Shown here in pieces: positions 11,727 to 25,176 of a DNA stretch of 64,000 bases; within the stretch, counting starts at the first letter, position 1; each line of letters begins with the position of its first letter. This stretch comes from Agrocybe praecox (lineage: Eukaryota > Basidiomycota > Agaricomycetes > Agaricales > Agrocybaceae). The notes beneath the pieces are model-generated. The model saw only the letters and a program-made list of their open reading frames with translations. It was not told the origin of the DNA and made no database searches. Position numbers and translations under genes: made by a program. The stretch covers positions 2,046,001 to 2,110,000 of the forward strand of contig OZ024851.1 of assembly GCA_964017145.1 (NCBI GenBank), written 5' to 3'.

Positions 11727-13531
11727 GGAACAGAGTGGTTTGTGTTAAAGTCCGGCCTAATCGAATACCGACTTTCATGAACCCTGGTTGACGACGTTTC
11801 TTTCAATGTTCCGAGTTCACATGAACTATAAATTGATCATGTGGGCCTGATTGCCCCTGTCTGGCGACATGGCGCGCGTGAAGTGCATCATAAATTTCTT
11901 GGACGTCCTAAGCGCTGATATGATAAGAATGTATATTGAAAGTACTTTGAACAGCGCACTGGGTTGTATTGAAAGTAAGAGCTTGATTTCACGGAGCCTT
12001 TTGGAAGAAGCCCATCAAAATGATTTTAGTCTCAGATTTTTTCGGGGATCGAAAGTAACACTACATGCCGAAGAGCAGCCGCACCTCAGGCCTCAGGCCC
12101 AGTACCCGAAGTTATACTGTACCCACTGGGTCAAATGTGTGTCCTTTTTGAACAATTCTTTCGTGGTGAGCCTAGAAGTTGCACGCGCAAAGTCTGAATG
12201 TGGAGCATCGGTCAATCACGAAATGGTCCTCATTTCTCATTCTGCAGCGCCAGAAGTTGGTTGTGCTCCTCCAAGGACATGAGAGCCATTTGAGTATGGA
12301 AGTTGACTTCTGGTGATACAGATATTTCATAGTAGCAAGAAGCTTTGAGGGTCCAGGGATGTCCCTTTTTCGAAGAGTTGGTATGCGGCGATACTTTTTT
12401 ATACCCTATTGTCAAGTTTATCTAACATGTTGCCGTAGGTTTTGTTATGGCGCTACATATATCAAAGCAGCTCAACATTTCTTAAGCTTTTCATGGTTAT
12501 ACAGCCAGATAACGAGTAAGATGTACTGACTCAATCAGTGGTCGCCAGTTTACGACAACTTCATGTCGAAAATAAAACAAAAAAGGCCAATCTGACTTCA
12601 AGTGCGTACCCAGAAGGGAGCATTCTCTTCTGCGTCCGCTAATTTCCGCAGACGGGTAATGCCATTAAGCGGTTTCTCATATACTTCTCTTATAGGATCG
12701 ACGTTGAATGGATGATTCCCACAACGCGAAGCTTCCGAGGCAAAGAGTCTAAACTGGTGGGAGGGCTTCTTATCATGTTCTCCAAGGGAGGCACATTCTC
12801 GTCAATAGAATCGTCACCGTCATTTCCCTGGACAGGATCTATTGATGGATCAAGAGAACACGGCCTTTGAAAGGAGCGCTGGCGAGCCAAGCCTCGTGTG
12901 AGCCAACGGCCCAAGTGTGGTATTCGCCTACTTCGGGCCAAAAATATGGATTATAAAGGCCTCCACGCCCACTCATGCTGCGCAATGAAAGCTCGAGGAA
13001 GTATTGAGAAGAAGACTGTTCTTCTGCTCGCCCTTTCAAGAACGGGATTTATCGATTCTGGATCTTCCCCATTCCTGTACAGGAACGACAAGGGGAATCA
13101 TGGAGCGTGCTAACTTTTTGGATCATGTTTTGTTCGGTATCATAGACCGCAGCTCGTCTCTTCTCACCCAAGGACTCAGCACGCATTCTCGGCGACTCGA
13201 AAAGGCCTAACCATCCCACGGAGTCGAGCGTATATCTTTAACCACATCCCATCTTCTCGGTACCTAGAATGTATCCTATCAAGCTTAATTCCAAACCTGT
13301 TACAGTTGACGTTGAATAACTATGTCTGGAAATGGTTTTCGCACTCCCAGTGGTGCACACCCACGATCCACGGGGCAGAGGGATATAGAGGGAAAGGTTT
13401 TTAAAGACCTTGTGCGCTCTATTCGTAGAGGCTCTCTTTCTCCTTCCTCCCTCGTCTGGTCTCACCTCCTGCTTGGTCTTCCTACGTCACTCGTTTATCT
13501 TTCCGTTAAATCTTGATAGTAGTAGACGACC
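11727..13531. other. Intergenic region with one weak minus-strand candidate
   Basis: About 1.8 kb between the ligase start and the DUF6534 gene start. Plus-strand frames, such as the one at 11851-12282, lack recognisable domains and look like chance. On the minus strand, 12690-12941 encodes an acidic, proline-containing stretch (DDSIDENVPPLENMIRSPPT) that could be an exon of an unknown small gene with sequence up to about 13100. No splice pair convinced me. The parts adjoining each gene should carry divergent promoters. Confidence 0.25.
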
Positions 13532-15620
13532 ATGGCGTCGATGGCATCTAGCTCACCGCTGCAGGAGCCGCACAGGACAAGACTGCAAGAGGTGTCCTTG
13601 GGAATGGTGCTTTTGGGTGTCATATTTTCTTCTATGTCTGTCTCTCCATCATGGGTCCTACCTTCTTTCGCTCATCGTTGACCTTTTGGTGCTTATAGCT
13701 TGTACGGAGTCATGTTAACCCAAACATACAAGTATTACCAGCGGTTCAAACGAGACCCACCCCTCGTCAAGCTTCTGGTACGCAGCATCGTATTTATCGC
13801 AGTTTAAAATGCGACTAGTACTCATTTACGGCGTTGAAAATGTCATGCACAGGTCTTAGCCGTCTTGTAAGCGCACGTTTTCGTTATGTTCTCGACATTA
13901 GACGTCTCTTTAAATGCGCATTCAAGGCTGCTAAATACCGCTTCAGTATTCTTCGTTGCACATGCGGCGTGGTAAGTCATTCTCTGTGAACCATCAAAAG
14001 AGTTAACTGACATGACATAGGTTTTATCTTGTTACAGCCGGCACACGTAGCTTGTCTATTTGGTGCGAAAGAGGCCATTATCAATCGTTCGAGCGGTCCT
14101 GATCTATATTGCTTATTTGCAGGAGCTTGAATGTTGAATTAGCTCTGTCAGTGAGTAATGTCTTGTCGTATTGAGGACAAAGGGGACTCGATGGGCTGAT
14201 TAGATCTTTTGATTAGATGGTCATGTCAGCAATATCTGAAACGTAGCGCTAACTTTTGTCTGCCCCGAGTTTCTGGTGCTGATAATTTTCGTGTAGATTC
14301 CTTGCTTTCCGTGTATATAAATGTACGTTGTTCCAACCCCCAGCATAGATATAAACTTATCATCGTTTCAACAGTCAGCCGGAATAACATCATTTTGACC
14401 GGTTTTTTGGTAATAATAGAACTATCAAGTTGCCTATCTGGTGATTACTGACTATAGTGAACAGTTCGCCCTGGCAATCCTACATTTTGGAAGTGGAGAA
14501 GGTTTTTTCTAATTTATTTCGCTATACTACTTAGTACTGATCCAAACAATGCAGTGGCGGCTGTCGAATTCTTGCTCTTGAAACGCTTTGCAAAATTCGG
14601 AAGTGTCAAGGTCCCGAGCATCCTGCGTCTCACCAGTGCTGCTGTCTGCGATACGGCGATCGCGCTTTCGTCGACTTACTTCCTCCACAAGAAGAGGACC
14701 GGGTTTAAAAAGTACTTTTTTATTCATCTATCTTAACGCATGGGTAAACTAAGTATTTTTTATAGGACAGATGAAATGATCAACTATTTGATTCTTTTCT
14801 CGATAAACTCTGGTCTTTTGTTGAGGTACCCTTGTTCTGTCTTATTTAATATGTGTACTTGTGCTTACAATAAACAAAAGTGCTATTTCAATTGCTTCTT
14901 TAATCACGGTGAGCAGTACATTTGTTGCTGAACGTCAGAGTTTGTGACACATAATCCAGTATTTGGTCGCACCCAAAACTTGGGTGTATATGGCACTTTG
15001 CTTTTTACTTAGCCGACGTGAGTCCTCAAAATCCAATACTCAAAATAGCAGTGGTTGATGTCGGCGAGACAGTATATGCGACAACCTTCCTTTGCTCGTG
15101 AGTTGATCAACCATTTGATGATGTATAACGTGCTGAACCTTGCTCCAGACTCAATTCACGACAAATCTTGATTCATAACAACAATGGCTTTAACTCCAAC
15201 GAGAAATCTGACAGCGCTCGGATTCGCTTCTCCCCAAAGGTTGTTGGGAAACAATCCTACTGGTCGCTTAGTAGATCAAGTACCGCTGAAAGAGTAAGCA
15301 ATATCTCGCTCATAACTCCATAATTCTCATCGAGTTATCTTTACTGACTGACGGCTTATTTGGTCCAGCCTACACCAAGGACTCCCACTCAAATAGATGT
15401 CTTTGTCGTAACGGAAACGGTGACTGATGTTCCTCAACCCATGGATGCCGCCAAGGTAGGATCAATCCCGGTTCTGAAGCTCAGGATTTATTTTTTTGAT
15501 GACATTATAAATCAGATTCGTAACTCTAATAGTCACCTGAAGGAGGTCATGGAGTCATCAGACTCATCGAGTACAATAAACAACAGTAGCGCCTCGTCGA
15601 GCGTATCCAGGAGCAATTAA
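13532..15620 (+). CDS. DUF6534 seven-helix membrane protein
   Basis: Member of a basidiomycete-specific multi-pass membrane family of unknown function whose hydrophobic layout recalls a seven-helix receptor. The start at 13532 gives MASMASSSPLQEPHRTRLQE and then a hydrophobic helix. LYGVMLTQTYKYYQRFKRDP carries the typical Q-Y-Y loop. Short exons give NTASVFFVAHAAW and FYLVT. The most diagnostic part is near 14555-14825: DTAIALSSTYFLHKKRTGF, then TDEMINYLILFSINSGLLL, matching the family's D-x-x-I-A-L, T-D-x-x-I and I-N-T/S-G-L pattern. LNSRQILIHNNN follows, then a Ser/Thr-rich cytoplasmic tail ending SSASSSVSRSN and TAA at 15618-15620. About nine introns interrupt it; joins in 13980-14520 are uncertain. 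Ligand and partner are unknown. Confidence 0.75.
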
Positions 15621-16027
15621 CCTTTCTCTCTTCCATGCCTCGCCCATGGACTGTTCTTTTCTGCATTTAATAATTGTATTATTTAGAATGTAGCCTGATC
15701 TGTGTACATATTTATTGAATACCCTAGACGGCCATTCTATGCGTCCACATTTTATCTCCACTTAGTACAATATATTTCGAAATCAATCAGACAAGCGGTC
15801 ATTGTTGAGGATTATGTAGGGGTATCAAAGTCCCATACTACAAACCCAATACACTCCCAGTTATTGTGCGAAATGAAGACCCAACAAGTTATAAATAGGT
15901 CGCCAAAATACTGGATTAGGGGCTAAAATATCCCAATTTGGAAATCGTGATGGTACCGTCACTACCGTCGCGTAAAACCATTTTCACAAACGAACACTCA
16001 AGATCTCAAAACTTTCCCAACGATTAC

Positions 16028-18373
16028 ATGCGACAAGGACGCAGAAATAAACGCCTGTTACTCCAGTTCTTATTTCTTGCGCCTTATATCGGGACTACTA
16101 TCGCTGCAGGAGACCAGATAGACCCTACTTCAAATTGTGAAGCGTTGAATAACCCCGCCATTTGCCACCCACAAGCTCGAGCGTTAGACTCAGATTCGAT
16201 GTCAGGACCGAAGGGTTTTTATGCTAAATTGAAGGATGGAAGTGGGGAAATGAGAGCCTTTGATTATCGCTGCCCTCAAGTGCCGCTGGAGGTAGATAGC
16301 TACCCGGTGAACCCTGAGGGTTTGAAGTTGGAGCAAGTCCATGTATACATAAGACATGGTAAGTAATCAACAAGACATATATTTATAGATCTTGTTTTTT
16401 AAAGACTTTTTATTCTGATAGGTGAAAGAGCACCAGTAGGCGTGAGGTTGACTGATCCACCTGCGTCAATCCCAGAACATTGGATAATGTGCAAAACCGC
16501 TCGCCGTTTTCGAGCAGCTGTAACGAGTACACTAGGAACCGCTCGCGAGCTTTCAAAAACTACGATGAACAATGACGAAACGCTGGAAACTAGGAAGGTC
16601 GTAGAACGAAAAGATGGGACTGCGGGATATGGAGAATGGTAAGCTTTATCTGTGTTTGAACTCTGGAGAAAGGAACTGAACTATCTCCTAGTTTGTTAGG
16701 GGAGTTGACAGACCTGGGTAGACAGGTATGTTTCTCTAGGAATAATACCGATCTTTCTCTCTCACTATTGTTGTAGTCCACCTTTGATTATGGGCGAAAT
16801 CTACGGAAGCTTTACATTGACAAGTGCGATAAAGGACATCTGGTGGTGATAGATTCTGACATGTTCCGTTTAGACTAGGTTTTGTGCCGGATAAACTATC
16901 AGACATAAATACTGTATACTTCCGGTAGGTTGGGGATAAGGCAGCATTACCTTCACAAAGTTCATACTAGTTATGGGATAGGACTACGAACATGCCAAGA
17001 ACGACAGAATCCCTCCAACAATTGGTGCATGGGCTATACCCAACAGAGAAATGTCACGAACCTGCGGTACCGCAATTTATGATTAGGTATAACCTCACCT
17101 CTCGACAGCCGTTCCCCCTAGCTGATCCAATAGTACGGCAGAAACGGAAAGGATGAAAATCTAATAGGTAATATCTATGCCTGTAAGCGTCTTGAAATTC
17201 TGCTAGTGGGATTCGCGACAGGTACGTTTTTTTGCGTTTTTTATTTTGGAATACTTCTCAACGGAATTTCAGCTGCTGCACAAGCATACAACCGCAGTTT
17301 AGAACACTTGGACAAAAAAGTGTCGAAGTATTTGAACGGCAATCCTATTCGAGTGGATGGAAAACCCAGGGCCTCCGGTGTTATGGATACAGTGCGCTGT
17401 TTCTCTCCCAACCTTTTTGTCATCTCTAATCAATAACATTTTTCAAGATTAGAGCTGCTGTGGCTCATGGTATCAAGGTCCCTCCAGAGTTTGAAGACAA
17501 AACCATCGTAGATGTGATAGTGCGTTGCCAAACCCCTCATATTTGAATCCGTATCGACTAATTTGTTTCTCCAGGAACGTGCTGTAGTGAACGAGTGGTT
17601 TTCAGGCACGTTTTAGCTATGGTCCTTAATTTTTGGTTGATGTCTCACGTTTCACCTCCCTTTTTCCCTTTTCACAGGATGTAAGAGATACAAGAGATAC
17701 GACACCCCAGCATAGTTAGCTGCGCTGACCATAGTTTCCTGTAATCGCTGACAGATAAAACTGAAGAAGTTCGCCGACTTGGGATGGGCCGCCTCCTAGG
17801 TGACATGACGACCAAAATGCAGCACAAGATTGACCGGAGGGAGTCCGATCCCTTGAAGTTGCTTGTGCATAGCACTCACGATACTGCTATTGCCGCTCTT
17901 TGCCAAACGTTCGACGTTTATGATGACAAGTGCGGATTTACTTTCCTTTATTTTGGTGCTTGTGATAACTGACGTGGATCGGGTTGGTTCATTTCTTCTT
18001 GTAGATGGCCTGCTTTCACTGCATCGATAACTTTCGAACTATTCAAGAAAGAAGAAGATCGGGAACAACCTCACATCGCTGGCCAATCCCAATCTATACT
18101 GTCTCGGCTCAAACCATCAGCCCCTTCGCAACACTGTATGTATCTTTGTTCCCTCTCTGAAGGGCGGTCAATACTTGACGCACCCTCATTTCTCCTATAG
18201 ATATTCGAATGCGATATCAGAACCGCAACATGATTCTGCCACTTTGTGCTCAAGATGGTGATCATCTGGAGGGCCATCCAGAATTTTGCGCATTCTCTAC
18301 ATTCAAGCAGAGAGTTGCGGAACTTACCCCCACAGATTGGGACACAGAATGTTCGCCTGCTGGCAAGGCCTGA
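16028..18373 (+). CDS. Secreted histidine acid phosphatase-like protein
   Basis: Histidine phosphatase superfamily, branch 2 (acid phosphatase/phytase-like). It removes phosphate through a phosphohistidine intermediate. I chose the start at 16028 because it gives a short basic N-terminus followed by a hydrophobic signal peptide (LLLQFLFLAPYIGTTIAAG); an in-frame ATG at 15950 would place that segment internally. Cysteines in TSNCEALNNPAICHP fit an extracytoplasmic fold. The catalytic motif RHGERAP is assembled across the intron at about 16360-16422. Further exons give TTESLQQLVHGLYPTEKCHE and SLEHLDKKVSKYLNGNPIRV. The second catalytic motif is HSTHDTAIAALC near 17870-17910, with the HD proton donor. 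The end reads FSTFKQRVAELTPTDWDTEC and TGA at 18371-18373. At least ten introns are needed. Substrate cannot be read from sequence. The preceding spacer 15621-16027 shows no gene. Confidence 0.8.
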
Positions 18374-18872
18374 CAATCTGGGGACGTCATCATGCGATAT
18401 ATTTTGTAAGTTTTCAATGGTTACCCATAGCTTTTTTCTGCGTGCCTAATTTCGAGCATTGTTACAGATAATCATATGAATGTTGTTCTCTTCTTAATAG
18501 CCTCGGAAAACACAATAAATGAGTTGCATACACTCGATTTTTGTTTTCAAATATAGGATGAATAAACCGTGATTCGGACTTTTTTTCACATAATTAACCC
18601 ATCCAGGGAAGTTTGCTCTTGCGTATACTATTACCGTGCAACTTTCATGCAGTTGAGCGAGCCCGGCACCGAATTCTGGATCACGATAATCCCAGATGTT
18701 GGTATGCAAATGATCCTCCAGTGATGCGTGGACGTTGAAATTGTCTCGAAGATCATACGCCTTACCATCCCGCTAATTGTCATCGAAAGATAGTCGTCAT
18801 CTTTTCCATCACTAAACCTATCATAGCACTTGCATTCTTCCCGTTGTACTGTGTTGATGGCCCAATACTGGG
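18374..18872. other. Convergent intergenic spacer
   Basis: About 500 bp between the phosphatase stop and the 3' end of the ankyrin gene, which run towards each other. Only 3' UTR-like AT-rich sequence is visible, with no supported coding region. Confidence 0.4.
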
Positions 18873-20330
18873 CTATGTCCAATATCTTGGTATGATCTTG
18901 AGGGGGAACTTGATCGAAAGATATTCTGCAACCTGAAGCACTTGTTCATGGGTCAGGTGAAGTGGCTCTCTTCCATTCGAGATGATGACCTCTTGCAACT
19001 TGGGATACCATGGTCCAGAGGCTGACCGTTCAATCCGAGGATGAGTAAGGCTGTCCAAAAACTCTACTGATGCACCATGATCGATCAGGTATCGGACAAT
19101 GGAAAGTTGTTGCATTTCAAACACAATGGTAAGTGGTGTTTTGCCGCTAATCGTGATGAGACTCCTATCACAACTAGCCCCGACTATCAGCTCTACAAAA
19201 CGAAGGGAACCGCTTGCTGCAGCTTGGTGTAACAGCGTCCAGCCCGTGGCAGTTATCATCGAATTGATGTCTACTCCTCGTTCAGCAAAGATCTCCTCTG
19301 CATCATAGTTTCCGCATTCTATTGCATGGTGTAAGCAATTGCGCGTTTCCCCCTCAAAGCTGAATATCTGTTCGATGTTCGCTCCATGTTCAAGCAATAG
19401 GTTTACCAAAGGGATGTTGAAGGAACGAGACGCTACGGTCAAGGGGTTCCCGAGCTCAGGAGAAAATATTTCGTTGGCGAAACCAGGGCGGACTTCGAGT
19501 AACCATTGTATGAGCCACATAGGCCGACCTGCAGAAAATAGATGGTGCATGGGATGGAAATAAGAGGGATTATGAGAGGAAAACGTGGCATGCGTGAAAT
19601 CTTTGGCGATGTGATGAATAAATAGATGGGATGGCGAATCTGAGCGATCGACGACGCGCTCCAAGGGGAGTTCAAAGAGAGAATCGTCCTCAATTTCAGT
19701 AGATCGCACATGTTCGAACCAATTTCTTGCAGCATAGTGAAGAAGTTGGTGCTCATAGAAATCTGAGATTTTCGTTCAAATCATCTTCGTGTTTTCAATC
19801 ATAATGGCTTCGGCGATTTCGGACAGACGAAGTGCGCGTTTAGCGCCCAGGACCCATCTGGGCGCTCTTCTTGCAGTGGTCGAGGTTTCATTATTCCCTT
19901 TCTCGATATTCATTAATACCTGCTCATAAGTCGGAAACAAACCGGTGGGGAGGTCATCCAGTATGTCCTAGACACTTTTGAACATTTTACGGGTTGCAAT
20001 AAAATTCAGTTGACATTGAACCCAACGGAACCTGAATTCAAAGTACAAACAAGTAAATTAAGTCAAGTAATCATAGGTCTTCACAATGATGTAGATAGCA
20101 CACATTCCATTCGCCCTCTCTTCCAGCCTTTATCTTTCAAATTTGGCGGGAGATTCCGCAATCTTACCCTAGTAGATATTTCTTGTATGATTGTACGATA
20201 TGGTGACTGATATCTATCCGAACGTTTTCTGCCTGATCATCGTGGAGAAGGGACATCGAAGGCACATTGATGAAAGATTCGAATATATTCGGTTCCAAGC
20301 AGCATGTAAGTAATAGTGAAATATGGTCAT
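18873..20330 (-). pseudogene. NACHT-ankyrin protein gene, decayed or partial
   Basis: Remains of a STAND-type NACHT/ankyrin gene, a family tied to fungal self/non-self recognition. Reading downstream on the minus strand, 20330-20210 gives LLTCCLEPNIFESFINVPSM and DDQAENVRIDISHHIV, which resemble the end of a NACHT ATPase domain (normally LLTSRPEPNI). Next, 19970-19790 gives LDDLPTGLFPTYEQVLMNIE and WVLGAKRALRLSEIAEAIMI, the winged-helix part. Then 19755-18873 gives a linker with QLLHYAARNW and about six ankyrin repeats (LLEHGANIEQ, GKTPLTIVFEMQQLSIVRYL). An in-frame TGA sits at about 19776 between the winged helix and the ankyrins, exactly where about 60 family residues are missing. No P-loop was found upstream. 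An unusual splice could rescue the TGA, but internal loss is likelier. Confidence 0.65.
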
Positions 20331-21590
20331 CTTCCATCCTACTACCTCCCCAGCTCTGTATATCTATTCTCTCCCGTCAATTCTTATACAAGATACAGAA
20401 TGAAATCAAGAAAATGATGCAGACTAGCAAAGAAGTAGTCAACCGCAATTTGCAAGGAACTTCCTGAAATATAAAAAGCCTTTCGGGAAGCAGCGCCGGG
20501 GATGAGGCGCTCACTTGGAAAGAAAATCACCGCACGCAGAGAATCAAGGATACAGGATGACGACGAGATAAAGTGCCAGTAATTCGAAGTCAATTTCTGA
20601 TGAAATTATCGTCAGGTAGGACTCCAGGCTGAGGCCTGACCTGTTGATCAGCAATACATGACTTGCTGTTGAATCGACTACACAATGCATGGTCGTGGAG
20701 CAGAGGAATGGAGGAACACGGACGTCGTGGCAGTGCAATCTGGACGACCACGATTAGATTAGATTGTGCACATAAGCGATCATTGCATAACTTTGACCCC
20801 AATTCCCATTGGCACCGCCGAGTCCCAGATATGTACCCCACTCAGCTGCGCACTGCTAACGCTTAAGCGTTCACCAACCTTATCCATAGAAAGATTAGCT
20901 TCTAGATTGGCAATATGTACATCAGGAAGCAATCAAAATAGCCAAAGTTGGACAGCCATGAGGAAAGACTAGGCCGGCGAGGAAATGACAAGGGTAACGG
21001 GTCGGACCCGGTTTAGTATCTTATCTTATCACAGAACAAACCTGACTGTCGGACAAATACATCTTATCCGTTCAACCAAGCCAAAATATAATGGGCATTG
21101 GGCGATACATAAACGCTAGTATAAATCCGTGGTTGACCCCTTACCCCGGGCTCAACATTGCCGTCGGAAAGAACGTGGAGTAGCGTGGGGTATAGGAGTG
21201 ACGGAGTGCTGTATAAGGCAAGGTCAATGGTTATCAAGGACTGAAGATCATTGACTGTCCCATTCTTTATTTCCCATAGAATGTATCACCTTCCACATAA
21301 CTGGTCTCCACCGTCAGAGGGGTCACCGGTCAGCTTCGTGGCGACCCCGAATTGCGGCGCGTGTTCTTTAATTCCAAGAAAGAAGATTACCCGTGCCACC
21401 CTGGGTCTTATCTCTTCGCTGTCGACGTCAAATTTCCATAGAAGAACGCCACGTCGGTTAAAGATCAAAGGCTAATGGAACTACTGACCCACATCGCACT
21501 TAAATCGCGAACGAGGCAAAAGCAAATGAATACAAAAGGTGGATCATTCAAGTTTATATAGGCCCATCTTTTCCTCGACCGTTTTATTCA
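20331..21590. other. Intergenic region upstream of aldehyde dehydrogenase
   Basis: No recognised gene. On the minus strand 20470-20600 might hold further relics of the NACHT gene, but no Walker A motif was seen. A TATA-like stretch sits at about 21555-21560, about 35 bp before the aldehyde dehydrogenase ATG, and may be its core promoter. Confidence 0.35.
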
Positions 21591-23468
<1,878 letters not shown>

Positions 23469-24781
23469 AATCATTGTACTGAGTGACAGAAAAGACGACG
23501 CACTAGAATATTTCGAACCCCATGAAAGTGAAGTAGACGAATGTACTACTTGTAGGACCTATCCTTAAAAAATAGGATATATATTGTACTTCTGATTCAG
23601 GCGTTAAGACTCAAGTTCACAGGTCGCATGGACAAATCTACTGATATTGAGGCAAAGTAGTGCATATGCGCAGGGAAAGTCTCCTGTTGCGCCAGTCTCT
23701 GGTGCATTCCCTATGCCTTATATGTAACACGAATATAAACGAAGGGTCATGCGAGATGTTTCATCTTGTCCTTCCAACACCAAATCGATTATTAATTATT
23801 TACCTGTCATTCGATTGGCCCATTCAATACTTGTATATGCTCATAGGTGCAATAACTCCTTCACTCAGTCGCAGACTGCGTAATTCACTAGTGCCAAGGA
23901 TTCTGTTTTCGGAGCCTAGAACGACGGAGGTCACAACTCGGACCTGGCATGGGCGCTTTTGAATTGTGAAGCCCTGGGGAAGAATGCTCTCCCCACGATC
24001 GTGAAAGCGGTAGCTCAGAAGGCTGGATATATCGATGAGATGGGGCAGGGAATGCGGAGATACTTCTTCAGTGGGATGGGCTAGCAGCGGTCTCGTAAAA
24101 TCACGAGCGCCTACCCAAGAGAAGAACCTCAGGAATCTCCCTTGGTGAATGATACCACCTCTTTCGTATTTCGCGTCCATAACACACCATACCTGATTGA
24201 TCATTTCATACTTGAAGCTCCCAATGTAAAGAGATCACGTACCTTCCCTCGTCTCACCCTTCGATTTCTCACTCTTACTCGTAGCTCACCTGGTTTATCT
24301 CCTTTCTTGATCCGTCTCTCCGGATATATAAGAACATTTATAATCGGAAGCTTCACCAAAGAATGTACGAGTTCAATAAATCCTATGGATATTGAGGTCG
24401 AGTATCCAGTCGAACAGTTAGGGAAACGCAAAGTGGTATGACAGCAAGTCCAATCAAATAGTCAAAGGACAGTCAATTCAGTACCAGCCAAGTCGCCGAG
24501 TCCCAGAGATACACTTTCCCATTCAACGACGTTAATTCCAGGAGCATCCTATGTCAAATGCCGTACGCCGTAGGGAAAGGAGAAAGCGAGCGTTAGACGC
24601 AAGTAGGTAAGGTAGGGTTAAAGGGAAGAGTGGTTGAATGTGACCTTGTTTTATTTTTTGATTTCTTCAAATTGAACATTGATCGGAGCGGGGTTGAATC
24701 TGGGCTGGGTCTGAGCTATGGTGTATCAAACTCCGATATAAATTTGAATGCTGTGTGCCGTATACTATTTACGGCATGGCC
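23469..24781. other. Intergenic region with minus-strand open frames of unknown status
   Basis: No known family. On the minus strand 23824-24204 is open for 126 codons, and 24201-24431 is open in another frame with a basic stretch (RVRVRNRRVRRGK). The two are separated by a stop and by a possible donor GTACGT whose shortest intron would be only about 33 nt. They might be 3' exons of a longer gene that includes the small gene just upstream, but I could not build a consistent chain. Confidence 0.25.
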
Positions 24782-25176
24782 TTACCATGGCGCTTCCTGA
24801 TTCTCTTGCAGATTTCTTTTGGACGTACAAGACTTGTCTCCGAGGGCTAAAGTTATTGTTTCAATTACATTAAGAGAGACTATTAAAGGGAAATGTTCCG
24901 AAAGGAGCCACTCAATGACTTCACCGGATCCAACTTGAACAACATACGACATTTTAGAATCATACGATAAGCCTTGGGTGTTTTATGAATAGTGGGACGA
25001 TTGATGAGTAGATAACGCTTACTACGTCCTAAAAGTAGATTTACTGAATCTTCCAATTTCTCAGATGGTGACTGCGTGTGTGTGGCTGCAGGTGCCACTG
25101 ACAACTGTGGCGCGACTGGGACCCCAGCATTGGATATGGGTGGATAAACGAATTGGGCTGATACCGCCATTGTCAT
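24782..25176 (-). CDS. Small two-exon hypothetical protein (about 114 aa)
   Basis: No family recognised. Exon 1 (25176-25023) starts MTMAVSAQFVYPPISNAGVP and ends at a good donor, GTAAGC. A 50-bp intron (25022-24973) ends in CCCAAG. Exon 2 (24972-24782) continues in frame as SLSYDSKMSYVVQVGSGEVI, then EWLLSEHFPLIVSLNVIETI, with TAA at 24782-24784. The total is exactly 115 codons with the stop, and the intron has normal size for this genome, which is why I support it over nearby chance frames. A second ATG two codons in (25170) could also start it. The GGTAAG at the stop could be a donor to further exons. No signal peptide or transmembrane helix is evident. Confidence 0.4.

Noticed and set aside
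11851..12282. 143-codon plus-strand frame
   Set aside because: No family similarity, no splice-linked partner, and mixed composition typical of chance frames in promoter DNA.
19099..19563. Plus-strand frames opposite the ankyrin repeats
   Set aside because: Antisense shadows of the ankyrin exon.
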